NCBI GenBank assembly: GCA_028023455.1
Contig: JAQFVV010012395.1
Span: 9,916,154 to 9,980,153, forward strand
Origin: Epiperipatus broadwayi
Taxonomy: Eukaryota > Onychophora > Udeonychophora > Euonychophora > Peripatidae
Length of the DNA: 64,000 nucleotides
Reading direction: 5' to 3'
The notes below the pieces were generated by a model. That model was given only the letters and a program-made list of their open reading frames with translations. It made no database searches and was not told the DNA's origin. Positions 9,787 through 20,359 of this stretch are shown here, piece by piece. The number at the start of each line of letters is the position of its first letter. The first letter of the stretch is position 1. The position numbers and the translations under genes were made by a program.

Positions 9787-12134
9787 ATAGATGGTTCTAT
9801 AACAGCTGGACATAACATGATAAACCCAATATATCAACACTTTAAAAAAAAACTGCAAAAACAGAGTGTGTACATACCAAATGAAGACATATTTGGAGAC
9901 CCTGAAACAGACACACCAATAACAACAACTGACATTGTATTTCAACTTGCAACAATAACAAACACATGTCACCCAGGACCACAAGGAATTCCCAAATTTG
10001 TGTTCAAACATCTTAGTCACTTCACAGCAAAATACCTGTGCGATCTAGCCAATTACATATCCCAAAAAATTTACAACATACAAAGTCTATACCCAATTGC
10101 AATGGTTCCATTTAACAAAAAACCAACAGCAATATCATCTTTATCTAATCTACGACCAATTTCAATGGGACCTTTAGGAATAAAAATTCTTGAAAGAGTG
10201 ATAAAGGGAAAAATAGAACAACACATACTCCCTGTGTTATCATCAGCACAATATGCCAAAAAAGGATCATCCATTGGCCAAGGTGCCTTAATGTACAAAA
10301 CAATTATTGAAGTAGTAAAAAAAAGAAAGAAATATGCACCAATTATAGTTCAACTAGACATTGAGGCAGCTTTTGACTCAGTGCCTATAGCCAAATTATT
10401 AGACGTGCTGAAAAAAACAACAACACCTCCATCCCTACTATATATAATAGCAAATCTGCTACTCAGCCGTGAAATTCACATCACATTGAATGGAAAAAAA
10501 TCACCAGCCTTCAGACCGAGTCAATCCATCCCACAAGGATCCCCCCTAAGTGCCTTGCTCTTTACAATATATATAAATCCTCTATTAATAGAGATACAGA
10601 AAAAAATAAAAGGCATTCAAATTCCAAACACTGCTTTAAATATATCATGCATAGCCTATATGGACAATGTAACCGTTTTCCTCCCCTCTAAAAAGAACCT
10701 CCCCATATTACAAGAGATAATCAAGAATTATACCTCAAATTTTAATTTAAAAATTAACACAAATAAAACTGCTGCATGGTCAATATACACAGGCAAGCAC
10801 TGTACAGAGATGTTTAATGGTAAACCATCTGCTTTCCTTGGTTTCCCATTCTACCTTGGAACCAATGGAATGAGGCAAAAAATTCAAAATAAATTAAAAA
10901 TAGATGCTGAAAAAATCACAGCCTCACTTGAAAAGTCATACCTGTCAATATATGCAAAGGTAGCACTATTTAATCAACTTATAACTACAAAAATTACATA
11001 CTATACACCTATAATCAAATTTGCAAAAACATTCATATCTAAAATCTCGTCAATCTGTAACAAACTAATATGGAAGAGAAAGACAGTGGCAATCTCTTTA
11101 AAAAATCTGAGCAGACCACCACATAGCAATGGACTTGGACTCCATACAATCAATGTTTTTTTACACACAGAAATCAGTAAATCTAATAACAGCAACCATA
11201 AAAAGATTTCCAGACCTGGAGTGTGTAATCAGTATAATACCCACAGACAGACCACCCCCTTCATATGGATATCTATCCACACTGATTGAAGAACTCAAGC
11301 CAATATACAACAAAATATCACTCAATAATGACAACAAGTATACATACTGGGACATTTACAATATACTACATCCCAACCAGACACCCAATTTACATCCATC
11401 AGTTCTTGGAATAGACAACAGGCAGCTACTGCAACAATTCAGAAAATGGTCATTAGAACCAAAATTATTCGATTTTCTACTTAAGCTTAATCTCAATGCT
11501 CTACCCACTACCCATTTCCTTAGATTTCATAGATTCTATACCAATATAGACCCCATGTGCGGACTATGTCATAGAGAAGAAGAGACACAAGATCATTTTC
11601 TTCATTCCTGCAGTGCCCTAGAAACAATACGTCGCACAATGTTTACCACATACAGAAAGGCTATCATTTCAATTGATGAAATAATAAATACATTTAAAAA
11701 AGGCAACAACCCTGCTATTCGTGCAGCAACATACAGCCTTTATGCCTACTGGTGCACCAGATGCACTTTTGCACTTGCCAATAACCTCGACGCCACCCAG
11801 CAACATATTCAATAAAACTAGAACTGTTAAGAAAAAGAGACAGCATCCTAGCTCAACCAGATATATTTGCAGCCACATGGTCACACTTGAAACAGAGATC
11901 CAGTCTATGAAATATAAAGACCAATAAGATAGATGATGACATTTTCAACATCAGCATTTTTTCCAACTTTAAAAAAAAAAAATGCAAGCATAAACTGAAC
12001 TAGATAGAAGACCAAATTTAAAAACAAGAAGAAAAAAAAAGGATGCAGAAAAGATAAAGACTTATATACTGAAAGTTGTAATTTGTTTTTCATTTGTAAA
12101 AAATCAATATATGACTCTGTAACTTTTTAGACTC

Positions 12135-12140
12135 AATAAA
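12135..12140 (+). promoter_or_regulatory. Polyadenylation signal of the LINE
   Basis: AATAAA 15 bp before the inferred 3' end of the LINE. No poly(A) tract follows; the element ends in TTTGCTTTGAAAC and then enters the microsatellite. Confidence 0.5.
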
Positions 12141-12155
12141 GTTTTGCTTTGAAAC

Positions 12156-12218
12156 ATAATAATAATAATAGTAATAATGATGATGATGATGATGATAATA
12201 ATAATAATGATGATGATG

Positions 12219-12279
<61 letters not shown>

Positions 12280-12280
12280 A
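12156..12280 (+). repeat. AAT/GAT microsatellite (continuation of the interrupted tail)
   Basis: (AAT)n, AGTAATAATGATGATGATG, (AAT)4, GATs, then a long (AAT)n. The order matches the tail of the duplication at 4450-4540. Its first 19 bp are the right LINE target duplication. Confidence 0.75.
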
Positions 12281-12532
12281 GTAAGTAGAAGCAGTAATAA
12301 TAGTAATATAAACCAGAAATCTTTCACATTTCTCATGCTTTCCTCAAACTTACAACAAATCTTAAACTATCATTCAGTATAAAATATTCTAAACCAATTT
12401 CATGAGTCAACTGTTTATCAAATGCACTAAATACTTGAAATACCTGATCATAAATACTAAAATAATAGGTTTTTCTGTTTACATGTTTTAACTATGTAAT
12501 TATTTATTTTTGCATTCTCACTCTCTTATAAT

Positions 12533-13058
12533 CAGTGTCTCGGTGAAAAGATGACTAGTTCTTTCTCCAAGCTGCTTGCTACACCATCTTTGAATTAACG
12601 CATGTATTACACAGTACTTAATTTAGCTATTCACTACAAAAATTTTAAGATACCACCATATCTGAATCATGATTTACAATACAAAACATAACAGTTATTT
12701 TGTATCCTTGTAGATCATCTTCAGTACTCTCATGATGATCATAAAATCTTGCAAACTACTTGAAAACATTTTTGTGATTCACGACTTTACTGCCATACAC
12801 AGCTTGATTATTTTAAATATTACAATAGCAGTTTACTTACATTTAAAATAAAATAATGTTAGTGTATTATTCTATCAATAGGTTAAGATGCAAAATATAT
12901 TGTCACATTTATGCCATAACTCATTATGCAGACCAGCACTTTAAAAATTTTGTTGTGAATAGTTAAACTATGTCACTATATAATGCAGCTATTGAATCGG
13001 AGATAGTTTTGCATGCAGCTTGGAAAGAAAACCAGGTTCCTTTTCATGTGGCACACTG
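12533..13058. mobile_element. MITE with CAGTGT termini, copy 1
   Basis: The ends form inverted repeats (CAGTGTCTCGGTGAAAAG at the left; the right end reads CAGTGTGCCACATGAAAAG on the other strand). Inside is a second inverted block TTCTTTCTCCAAGCTGC / GCAGCTTGGAAAGAAAA. A related copy lies at 14717-15235 in the same orientation. CAG-starting ends suggest a hAT-type MITE, but no 8-bp target duplication survives, so the class is uncertain. Confidence 0.65.
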
Positions 13059-14207
13059 TGTGTATATATATACTGAATTAAATATTCCCATGGATCGTTA
13101 TTATAATAATGAATAAAAATGAAAAGATAATAAAGAATAAAAATGAAAAGATAATATCCATGTAAATAGAAATAACCTTTGATGTCACCAAGAAATTATC
13201 AATTACTACTAATTGACAATCCCTGAGGTTAAACCAGTTTTTTTCATTATATATATATAATAAAAAGTAAAACAGATGTTAAATAACCCACCTGCTTTCA
13301 GAGGAACAGCGAAGACTATATTCATTAGATTTGTTAATTACCTGATGATAAAGTGTGAGCATTTTTCAGCCTTGTTTTAATCTCTAAAAGTATGCCCCAA
13401 TTATCAAGAAATATTAAGGAATTAGATGGGATGTCAATGGAGCAACTACCATGGGAAAAATAAATAATTGTTGAAAAAAATTCAATTTTACTCGGAATAG
13501 ATTCCCTGCAATTTCTGTAGATAACATTAAGTTAAATTAACATTACTTAATATTGTTTTATATATAGAAGAGCAATAATTTAAAATAAAATAATATTAGT
13601 CTGGCACAAAAGGCAGATGATGTTTCAGCACCAAAATTTAATCCCTAAAATTCCATTCAATTGTCTAAAGAATTTTTTTCTTCTGCTAAGAATTGATTGA
13701 GGCCATTTCTTAAATCTGATGTTCTCATCCCTTCTCTAAACCATACAGAACATCTTTTAGCAGTAGCATTAATCATCCCCAATATATTTTTCTTTTTGTT
13801 CCTTTTTCTAAATATAAGCTGCTTTTCGTACAGAAGAATATATAGTATATAAATGTTTACTTAAAAACCATGGCAACAATTTAACTGTGTGTGAAATTAT
13901 AATTGTTTTAAAATTCTCACATTTTAATATGTGATCTTTACCTTTGAAATAAAATTTACTGGCAACTCTTTTGAATTATCTACTATTCTATAATCATCAA
14001 CTAATTTTTCAAATCTTTTTCATTATTAATTATTTAAATTTCTGTGCTTTGTTATTTTTCACCTAATCAAACCTAAAGGTTTGACCTTTTTCTTTATTAT
14101 TGTATAATCTATTTTATTATTAGGTACTTAAATTTTCTTTTTTTAATCAACATAGATAAATTTTTGCTATTTTTTATATATATTATTTATACATTCTTTC
14201 TGTTTGC
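13058..14207. other. AT-rich sequence, nothing recognised
   Basis: AT-rich DNA with a short local tandem duplication around 13110-13155 (AATAAAAATGAAAAGATAAT twice). No gene, RNA or transposon end is supported. Confidence 0.55.
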
Positions 14208-14218
14208 TCAATACATAT
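14208..14218 (+). repeat. Left target duplication of a family A element
   Basis: TCAATACATAT, repeated exactly at 14611-14621. Confidence 0.65.
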
Positions 14219-14610
14219 CTCATATGATCACCATTTCCTACGCTTACGCAAGCTGTTATTACCAATAGCGAACTCTCCAGATAGTAGTGCCACCCAGTGT
14301 AAGCTTTAGTAATCAATGGAGGCAGAAAGGTTTGTGCATAAAATACCCATCTAATACCTATTCATCCAATATCCCCAGACTAGTTTCTAGCCTGTGGCTT
14401 TCATCAGTGAGAAATTTTGGACCTGAAAGCACTGCACTTAGATCTAGATGCAGTGATTTCAGATCCAAAACTCCTCGACAATAAAATCCACAAGCTAGAA
14501 AATAGTCTGGGGATATTGGATGAGTAGGCACTGGATAGGTATTTTATGCATAAACCTTCCTGCATCCATTGATTGCTAAAGCTTGTACTATATGGAGAGT
14601 TTGTTATTGT
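14219..14610. mobile_element. Hammerhead family A inverted dimer
   Basis: A minus-strand half (14219 to about 14445, with a ribozyme at 14364-14422) meets a plus-strand half (about 14446-14610, with a mutated ribozyme near 14468-14530) at a centre reading TAGATCTAGATGCAGTG. Flanking 11-bp repeats (14208-14218 and 14611-14621) show that the dimer inserted as a unit. The sequence is clearly more diverged than the 4.9-6.9 kb array. It lies between the MITE copies at 12.5 and 14.7 kb. Confidence 0.8.
14364..14422 (-). ncRNA. Type I hammerhead, family A, core intact
   Basis: Core CTGATGA (14407-14401 on minus), GAAA, stem III ACTAGT and C17 are intact. Stem II has changed from GGC/GCC to AGC/GCT, a paired change that keeps the helix. 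The loop is CACAG. Inner stem I (TTCTCA/TGGGGA) still pairs through G-U. Outer stem I is partly degraded. Confidence 0.75.
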
Positions 14611-14621
14611 TCAATACATAT
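14611..14621 (+). repeat. Right target duplication of a family A element
   Basis: TCAATACATAT, identical to 14208-14218. Confidence 0.65.
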
Positions 14622-14716
14622 ACTTTCATAACTAATAATTTATCCATTTTCATCTTTGATTATTGCTTTGTTTTTATGATACTTTCTTCTATTCAAATTG
14701 TTTTATTTTACTTTAC

Positions 14717-15235
14717 CAGTGTGTTCCATAAAAATGATTAATTTTCTCCAAGCCATCTTTGAAACGATGCATGTATTGTATAGGGACATAGTTTAATTAT
14801 TGACTATAAAAATTTTAAAGTTTTGTATGTCTGGATTGTTAGTATGACTAAATTATGAATTATGATATAGTGGCAGGGTGTTTATCTTCATGAGTGCTCT
14901 TTGGTGTTCTTCCTGCAACCACAAAATCTTGAATAATGTATGAAAACATCTTTAACAATTCATAGTCTCACTGCTGTACATAGATGAAATAATTTCCAAG
15001 ATTTCACTAGCAATTTTGACCAATTTAAAACAAAATTTAATGTTAGCATATTGTTTCATCTCGGGTCAAAGGATGAAAAACATTGCCACATTTTATGTCA
15101 TAACTTGTGACCCAGACATGTTAAACACTTTAAAGTGTTTGTGGTGAATAGCTAAATAATGCACTTTGATTCAGAGATGGTGCTATATGCAGCTTGGAGA
15201 GAGAAAACCAGTCAACTTTTTACTGGAACACACTG
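14717..15235. mobile_element. MITE with CAGTGT termini, copy 2
   Basis: Left end CAGTGTGTTCCATAAAAATG; right end ...TACTGGAACACACTG. Internal blocks match copy 1 at 12533-13058 in order: CTCCAAGC near the left end, TGTATTGTA, CACAAAATCTTG, TGTCATAACT, GCAGCTTGGA near the right end. No coding capacity. Confidence 0.68.
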
Positions 15236-16373
15236 TAAATTCAAAGTACTCTTCTTTGAAATAAAGATTTAAAAAGTCACAATAAGTTTTTTATATTTAA
15301 AAAAAATTTCTTTTTTAAAAAATAACTCTATCTAAACAGATAATACAGAGCTCATGTCTGCTTCCAAATCTACAAATTGATATGATCTTCTACTAACCTT
15401 ATTAAAAATACTTTCTTAACACCTTTCTTGATAGTTAACAGTTATTTATTGAGTAGAAGCATAGTACAAACAGACAATTGCCTCTACTTTTACATTCCAA
15501 GTACAGGAATACCCTTGAGTTTTCTTTTAGATTGTCACCTTTTTTTGCTATTTATCTTGATGAAATAAACTATAAATTTCAGATCTCAATTGTTGGGTCT
15601 ATTTTTATTACGGCTTCCACTTTTTAATCTTACAGGATATCATTACTGAATACAATATCAGTAAATTCTAGAATGTCTTTAGGTTTCAATGATGATTACA
15701 ATTAGAAATAAATACTTCTTTTTATAACTAACTATTAGAAGAAATATTTATACTTGTATTTTAAAACTGCTTCAAAAATCTTTCTCAATTTTCTGTTAAA
15801 TTCCATTAAAATAAAAATATATTATGTGCTTTGATTTCTAGTTATATATTGCTAAGTTAAATATGTAAATTATGTTTTACCATCTACATGTTTATTAAAC
15901 CCTTAAAGTTGACACTTTTATTCAAATCTTGTAGGTCTATAAACTTCCCACACTTTGTTGAATAAATGTGCTTGACACTACAACCAATAGGATTAACATG
16001 ATCATAAATATGGTTCTAACATCTGTCTCTTATTTCCTTTGTCTTCATATCTTCTGTTGACTATTGATTATAATCAAATGCAGAAATCATATGACAATCA
16101 AGCCCTGAATATAACAAATTTAAAATATATTCCATGGACAGGTTTACTACTCCACCATTGCAATAAACCTTTCAGGGAAAAGGTGGATGACTGCCTACCT
16201 ATAGTGCATTTGGCAAGCAGTATGTGTTACTGTGTGAAACACATTGGAACACAGACTTAATTTTAAAAAACAACTGATTAAAAGCAATAAATTATCAAAA
16301 TACATGACTAAAACATGACTTATTCAATCTGTTTGTTAAATATATAAATGCCAAATTTTACTCATTCATCGTT
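15236..16373. other. AT-rich sequence, no supported gene
   Basis: The only notable frame is 73 codons at 16039-16260, whose second half is somewhat less AT-rich. It matches no family I can name and has no motif, so I do not call it a gene. Confidence 0.5.
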
Positions 16374-16384
16374 TGCTTAAATAT
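16374..16384 (+). repeat. Left target duplication of the short RTE element
   Basis: TGCTTAAATAT, repeated exactly at 16857-16867. Confidence 0.75.
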
Positions 16385-16856
16385 CAACCTCATCATTATC
16401 AACCATTATCAGTCCATTGCAGGATAAAGGTCTCTCTAAGTTCAATCCATCTCTGATGTCTAGCCTTTTTTTTCCGCATTACCCCTGTACCCTTTCTTAT
16501 TTCATCCATATCAAATGTGGTTTTTTTAGTCTTTTACAATCTCTTAGAATCCAGTTTAAATTTTCAATTGTCCATCTATTATCATCTCTTCTAGAAACAT
16601 GTCCAACCCAACTCCACTTTAGTCTTTTAATTCTTTCAACTGATAAGGAAGACCATGGTGTTTCTTAATCTTAAACTCAAAGGTAAAGAGCCAATGTAAA
16701 CAGCTTATTCATGTTCATATACTATATGAATAATTGCAGTAATGACAAGAATATATGGAGTGGACATTAGGAATTTGCCCTGCTCGGTTCTTTTAAGGGC
16801 TCCAAGAAGATTTAAAAGGTCTCCTTTCAGTTAACAGTAAACTCCTTTCTGTACCC
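16385..16856 (-). mobile_element. Short internally deleted RTE element (5' UTR fused to 3' end)
   Basis: On the minus strand this 472-bp element starts GGGTACAGAAAGGAG, matching the 5' end of the full-length RTE at 54071. It follows the RTE 5' UTR to about 16638 (54340 equivalent). It then jumps to the RTE C-terminal coding region and 3' end (57110-57364 equivalent), ending in the ATCAACCATTATC block. Nearly 2.8 kb, including endonuclease and RT, is missing. Exact 11-bp flanking repeats show that it was itself retrotransposed after the deletion. It is therefore a non-autonomous derivative rather than a locally deleted copy. Confidence 0.82.
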
Positions 16857-16867
16857 TGCTTAAATAT
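16857..16867 (+). repeat. Right target duplication of the short RTE element
   Basis: TGCTTAAATAT, identical to 16374-16384. Confidence 0.75.
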
Positions 16868-16999
16868 AATCATTCATTATCTTTCATTGACTAGACCAAC
16901 CAATATTTCAATGTAGGGGTAGAGGGTCAAAAGATGCAAATAAGTTCCTCAAATTCCATTTTTTTAAACATTTCTTGAATATTTTGCGAACTCTCAAAC

Positions 17000-17153
17000 A
17001 ATATGGTCATTTAAACCACTAAACATCACATGATCACCATCTCTTATGCTAGCACATAACTGTTATTAAACAGGCAAAACTCTCCATTGATTACTGTTTG
17101 CCATAGAGTGACATTACTGTATGGAGAGTTTTGCCCGTTTAATATGGTCATTT
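17000..17153. mobile_element. Small hammerhead-family A insertion with 13-bp target duplications
   Basis: Flanked by AATATGGTCATTT at 17000-17012 and 17141-17153. The 128-bp insert begins AAACCACTAAACATCACATG, the family A unit tail on the minus strand. It continues through ATTAAACAGGCAAAACTCTCC and closes with TATGGAGAGTTTTGCCCGTTT, the inverted form of the same end. The ribozyme segment is missing, so this is a deleted inverted dimer that still inserted with normal flanks. Confidence 0.8.
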
Positions 17154-18061
17154 GATAATTTTTTTAATTACTACTGTTTTCTGAATAACTAAAGCATGCA
17201 ATATAACTCAATGTAACTACCCTAGTAAATATCAGTTTTACTCAAATTTACAGAATAAAATAATAAAAAAGTAATGTCCTCTAAAGAATTTGTTGTTATT
17301 ATTAGGGGCAATGCCCTGCATAGTGACAAAGTGACAGACTCTGGGGCTTATAGTGACAGATCATGCTCAACTCTGTCATTTCCAGTTCTCAAACGTTTTA
17401 TAAACTTTCAAATGAAAACACCTTTTGATTATATTTTTTATTATCAAGTGTATTACTTTGAAAGTAGAATGCTTTTATTAACAACTTCATCTCCATTGTA
17501 ATTTTTGTTCTTTGCGGAAGAACATGATTTGGAAAAAATTCACAAAAAGGTTATTTCTTTAGCAAATTAATGATTTAAGTTTTTGTTAATCTCAGATAAC
17601 AATTAAATAATAGAAAACATTCAAATGGCTTTATTTCTTGAGAATTCACAGTGGCAAAAGAATCAGCCCCAAAATTGATCCTAGAATTCCACAATCTAGA
17701 ATCTGATATTCTACTATTGTGCTAATCTCCACAGTGCACAATTAAATGAGATCAAACACATTCTATGCTATCATTCTTAACTATACTATATAGAGTGCAA
17801 AATGATTTCTGATCTCTATCAATAATTGGTAAAATATTCTTAAAATGAATCAAAATAAATAATTTAATATCTGAAATAGCAGCACTAAAAATATATTGTC
17901 CATTAAACATGTATTATTTATATTAAGTGTTCTATCTATAACAATAACTAGACTGTTATCTATATATCACTGAACACCTCCGGAGACCCATATGTGATTG
18001 AATATATTCAAAGTATAGTCGAACACATTTTCATTTCTTCCCTTGTCTCATTAAATTCAAC

Positions 18062-18211
18062 ACTCATATAAACTATTATTAAACAGGCAAAACTCTCCAT
18101 GCAGTAATGCCACCCTGTGCCAACCAGAGTAATCAATGAATGCCAGAAGGCTTGTGCATAAAATCCCCATACTAGTTTCTGGCTTTGGTGATCATGTGAC
18201 TCATATAAACT
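18062..18211 (-). mobile_element. Small hammerhead-family A insertion with 13-bp target duplications
   Basis: ACTCATATAAACT at 18062-18074 and 18199-18211 flanks a 124-bp insert. The insert runs from ATTATTAAACAGGCAAAACTC to CTAGTTTCTGGCTTTGG and then jumps to TGATCATGTG. The ribozyme is cut inside stem II, so no catalytic core remains. Both element ends are the usual family A ends. Confidence 0.8.
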
Positions 18212-19540
18212 GTATTATATTTCTTTCACATTACAGAATACCATGATTAGGAAGTCTTTGAGAATTTGTTTATGGTTTTGGTACTGTAAATTACTCTTGT
18301 ATTGTTTAGTAACTTTTCTAAATTTGTAATTTTGCAAATTATTGTAAAATAAACAAAAAATAAATAAATAAAGAACATTAAAAGAGAATTATTAATAATA
18401 ATGACAAAAAACAACATCGGAACATTACATGGCAGCTGCTTATACTAATGCTGTTCAGCAATAAGTTATTTTTTACTCACCACATTAACGCCATCTGGCA
18501 GCTATTAATTACTAAAAATTATTAAAGTTTAGTGTGGGTGACATAAATGCGATTAAAAAAAAAAGAATTTTCTGCTGAAAAAACAACAATGTAAATTACA
18601 CATATAATATATAGAGTTTTATAATTAAAACAATTCCGTTATATTTTTTCTTCAGTTTTCTGTTTTGCAATTCATGTCACTATTCAGTCTTTTATACATA
18701 ATTTTTTTTTTTTTTGCAAACATCTTATGACTTAAAAACTTCAATATTTTAAGATTTTGAATCCAAGCCAACTTACTTACAATAATAGTTCCATAATAAT
18801 TGTAGCTTCTGTCTTTTAATGAAAATATTAAATGTAAATTCATGTGTTGTTTTGCTTGGTAAATACATATTCATCAAAAAGTCAAGCCGATATATATCAG
18901 CAATTTTTTTTTTTTACATTCAAAACTTCGAAAGGCTCTCTTTATATTGTGATTGGCTATATGATGTTTGTATATTCTATGCACATGCAATCTAATGCAC
19001 TTTCCTAATAAAGGCTAATAGCCAGAAATCAGTTTGAAAACTTGGCTGGCACTGCTATTTGATGTTCATTAATGATGGATGGAAATAATTTTTAATCTTA
19101 ATGCATATATCTATTATCTACAGAATTATTTTATCTCTATATTTTTTAAATATAAATTATTGTTATTATTGCAGATTGTACTTATTCAATATATTATTCA
19201 TAATTTCTTTAGTTTTTATTATTCTTCATCACTACATTTTTTTAAGTCTTAGACCACTATTGCCTACTTATTTTTACTTTTTTTAAAATTTATTCAAACA
19301 TTATATTTAGATATTTATCATTATCAACATGCACATCTGAATTTGCATCAAACTTCTTGGAACTGCTTTCAGCCTACCAAACTTATTTTTTCAAAGATGC
19401 TCCTTATAAAACTTTCATTTTTAGACTCAAACCAATACCTACAGCATTAAGCATTTATTTTGTTTTATATATTCAATATTTTATTAATAGAAGCCATGAA
19501 CTACATTTCTTTAAAGATAAATGAGATCCAGTCTTTATCT
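18212..19540. other. AT-rich sequence with one family B-like relic
   Basis: Mostly AT-rich. Around 19013-19045 there is AAAGGCTAATAGCCAGAAA followed by CAGTTTG, which looks like a ribozyme stem II plus GAAA with a decayed CTGATGA. No gene is supported. Confidence 0.45.
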
Positions 19541-19559
19541 CTCCACTAGACTATCACCA

Positions 19560-20020
19560 TCTTCTGAAACATTGAATAATCAACATTTAATAGATCAGAA
19601 TGCAATTTATTAATCCCAATTTTCAGATACATTTTTTGACTTTTACCCTTATCAAAAAAGTTATAACAATGACCAATAATTTATTGGCAGAAGTTTATAA
19701 AGTTTGAGCACTGAAATTGACAAAGCAGCAGGATCACAATCCATGGACTCTGAGCTTCAAGAGTGCTACTTAATCATTGCACCTTTATCTCTCCCTCTTT
19801 CTACTATTCTAGAGTTATTTTTCGTAAGATTGAGTAATCAATAATTTGCAATTTATTAATCCTCAATCCTTTCTGACTTTTAATTTTATCAAATAATAAT
19901 AATAATTGAATATGATTATTGCTCAAAAGTTCATAAAATTTTTAAACACCAAAAGTATCAGAACTGGACCACAATTCATGGATTTGAGCTCTAAGTCTAC
20001 CATTCTATTTCACATTGCAA
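19560..20020 (-). repeat. Two diverged tandem copies of a tRNA-derived SINE-like repeat
   Basis: Blocks at about 19560-19800 and 19840-20020 share TGCAATTTATTAATCC, TGACTTTTA, ATCAAA, an AAGTTTATAAA/AAGTTCATAAA block and ATTGACAAAG/GTATCAGAAC. They end in a minus-strand tRNA-like head: in copy 1 on the minus strand, GGTGCAATGATTAAGTAGCA (A-box-like) and GGATTGTGATCC (B-box-like) about 30 bp apart. No target duplication was identified. Confidence 0.5.
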
Positions 20021-20359
20021 AATGGTATCCATTTTTAAACTCCCTTTTTTAAAACTGTTCTTGGAAATTTAAAAAAAATATTTTTTGAACACTAGGCATT
20101 TACCTGTGGACTTATTTAATGTCAGTTTTAACTTTGGACACCTTTTTATTTTCATGACAAAAAAAATATTACTACAACACTTGAATTTTTTAGTCTATCT
20201 GGCAAACCAGAGCAGTTTTTCTCTCTCTGCTATTGTCATTCTCTCAATTGTAAGCATGAGTAAATCAGTAATTACTAGATGATATAATTGCATTTGGTTT
20301 AGCTCTCTAGTAAGGATATAATTGCATTAGATCTAACTTTCTAGTAACACAAGCTTATA

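Larger units (their letters stand above)
8677..11815 (+). pseudogene. LINE ORF2 (APE endonuclease and reverse transcriptase), multiply broken
   Basis: ORF2 nicks the target and primes reverse transcription there. The ATG at 8677 opens an endonuclease with SLNIRGL, HILGLLES, VFVYIPPGP, LLGDFN and ISDHAAQFI motifs. The frame changes near 8790-8850 and back near 9557. It then meets a stop at the centre of a palindrome (9763-9786). The reverse transcriptase runs from about 9817 with LRPISMGPLG, QLDIEAAFDS and PQGSPLSALLF. Its catalytic box reads YMDN instead of YXDD, losing the second aspartate. A last frameshift falls in a T7 run near 11158-11164. The C-terminus ends with a CX2CX8HX4C finger (CGLCHREEETQDHFLHSC). 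The 8790, 9557 and 9711 break points coincide with adapter-like sequence, so some damage may be assembly error rather than biology. Confidence 0.78.
4736..12155 (+). mobile_element. L1/Tx1-like non-LTR retrotransposon, decayed, inserted in a microsatellite
   Basis: A two-ORF LINE with a CCHC ORF1 and an endonuclease plus reverse-transcriptase ORF2. It lies between direct repeats of (AAT)n followed by AGTAA (4717-4735 and 12156-12174, about 19 bp), which I read as a target site duplication. Removing the hammerhead array (4864-6920) and its duplicated target leaves about 5.35 kb, a normal LINE length. Tx1-like affinity is inferred from the two-ORF layout, the RT/post-RT style and the C-terminal CX2CX8HX4C motif. 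The copy has several frameshifts, a changed RT catalytic box and embedded adapter-like sequence. The exact 5' end is inferred from the duplication. Confidence 0.72.

Noticed and set aside
12133-12382. Poly-Leu and poly-Asn frames on both strands
   Set aside because: Translation of the (AAT)n/(GAT)n microsatellite.
16039-16260. 73-codon frame as a small gene
   Set aside because: No recognisable family, signal or splice context. The length is within chance for this composition.
20281-20347. Short direct repeat GATATAATTGCATT..CTCTAGTAA as a LINE target duplication
   Set aside because: Both copies lie on the same side of the LINE fragment, so this is a local tandem duplication.
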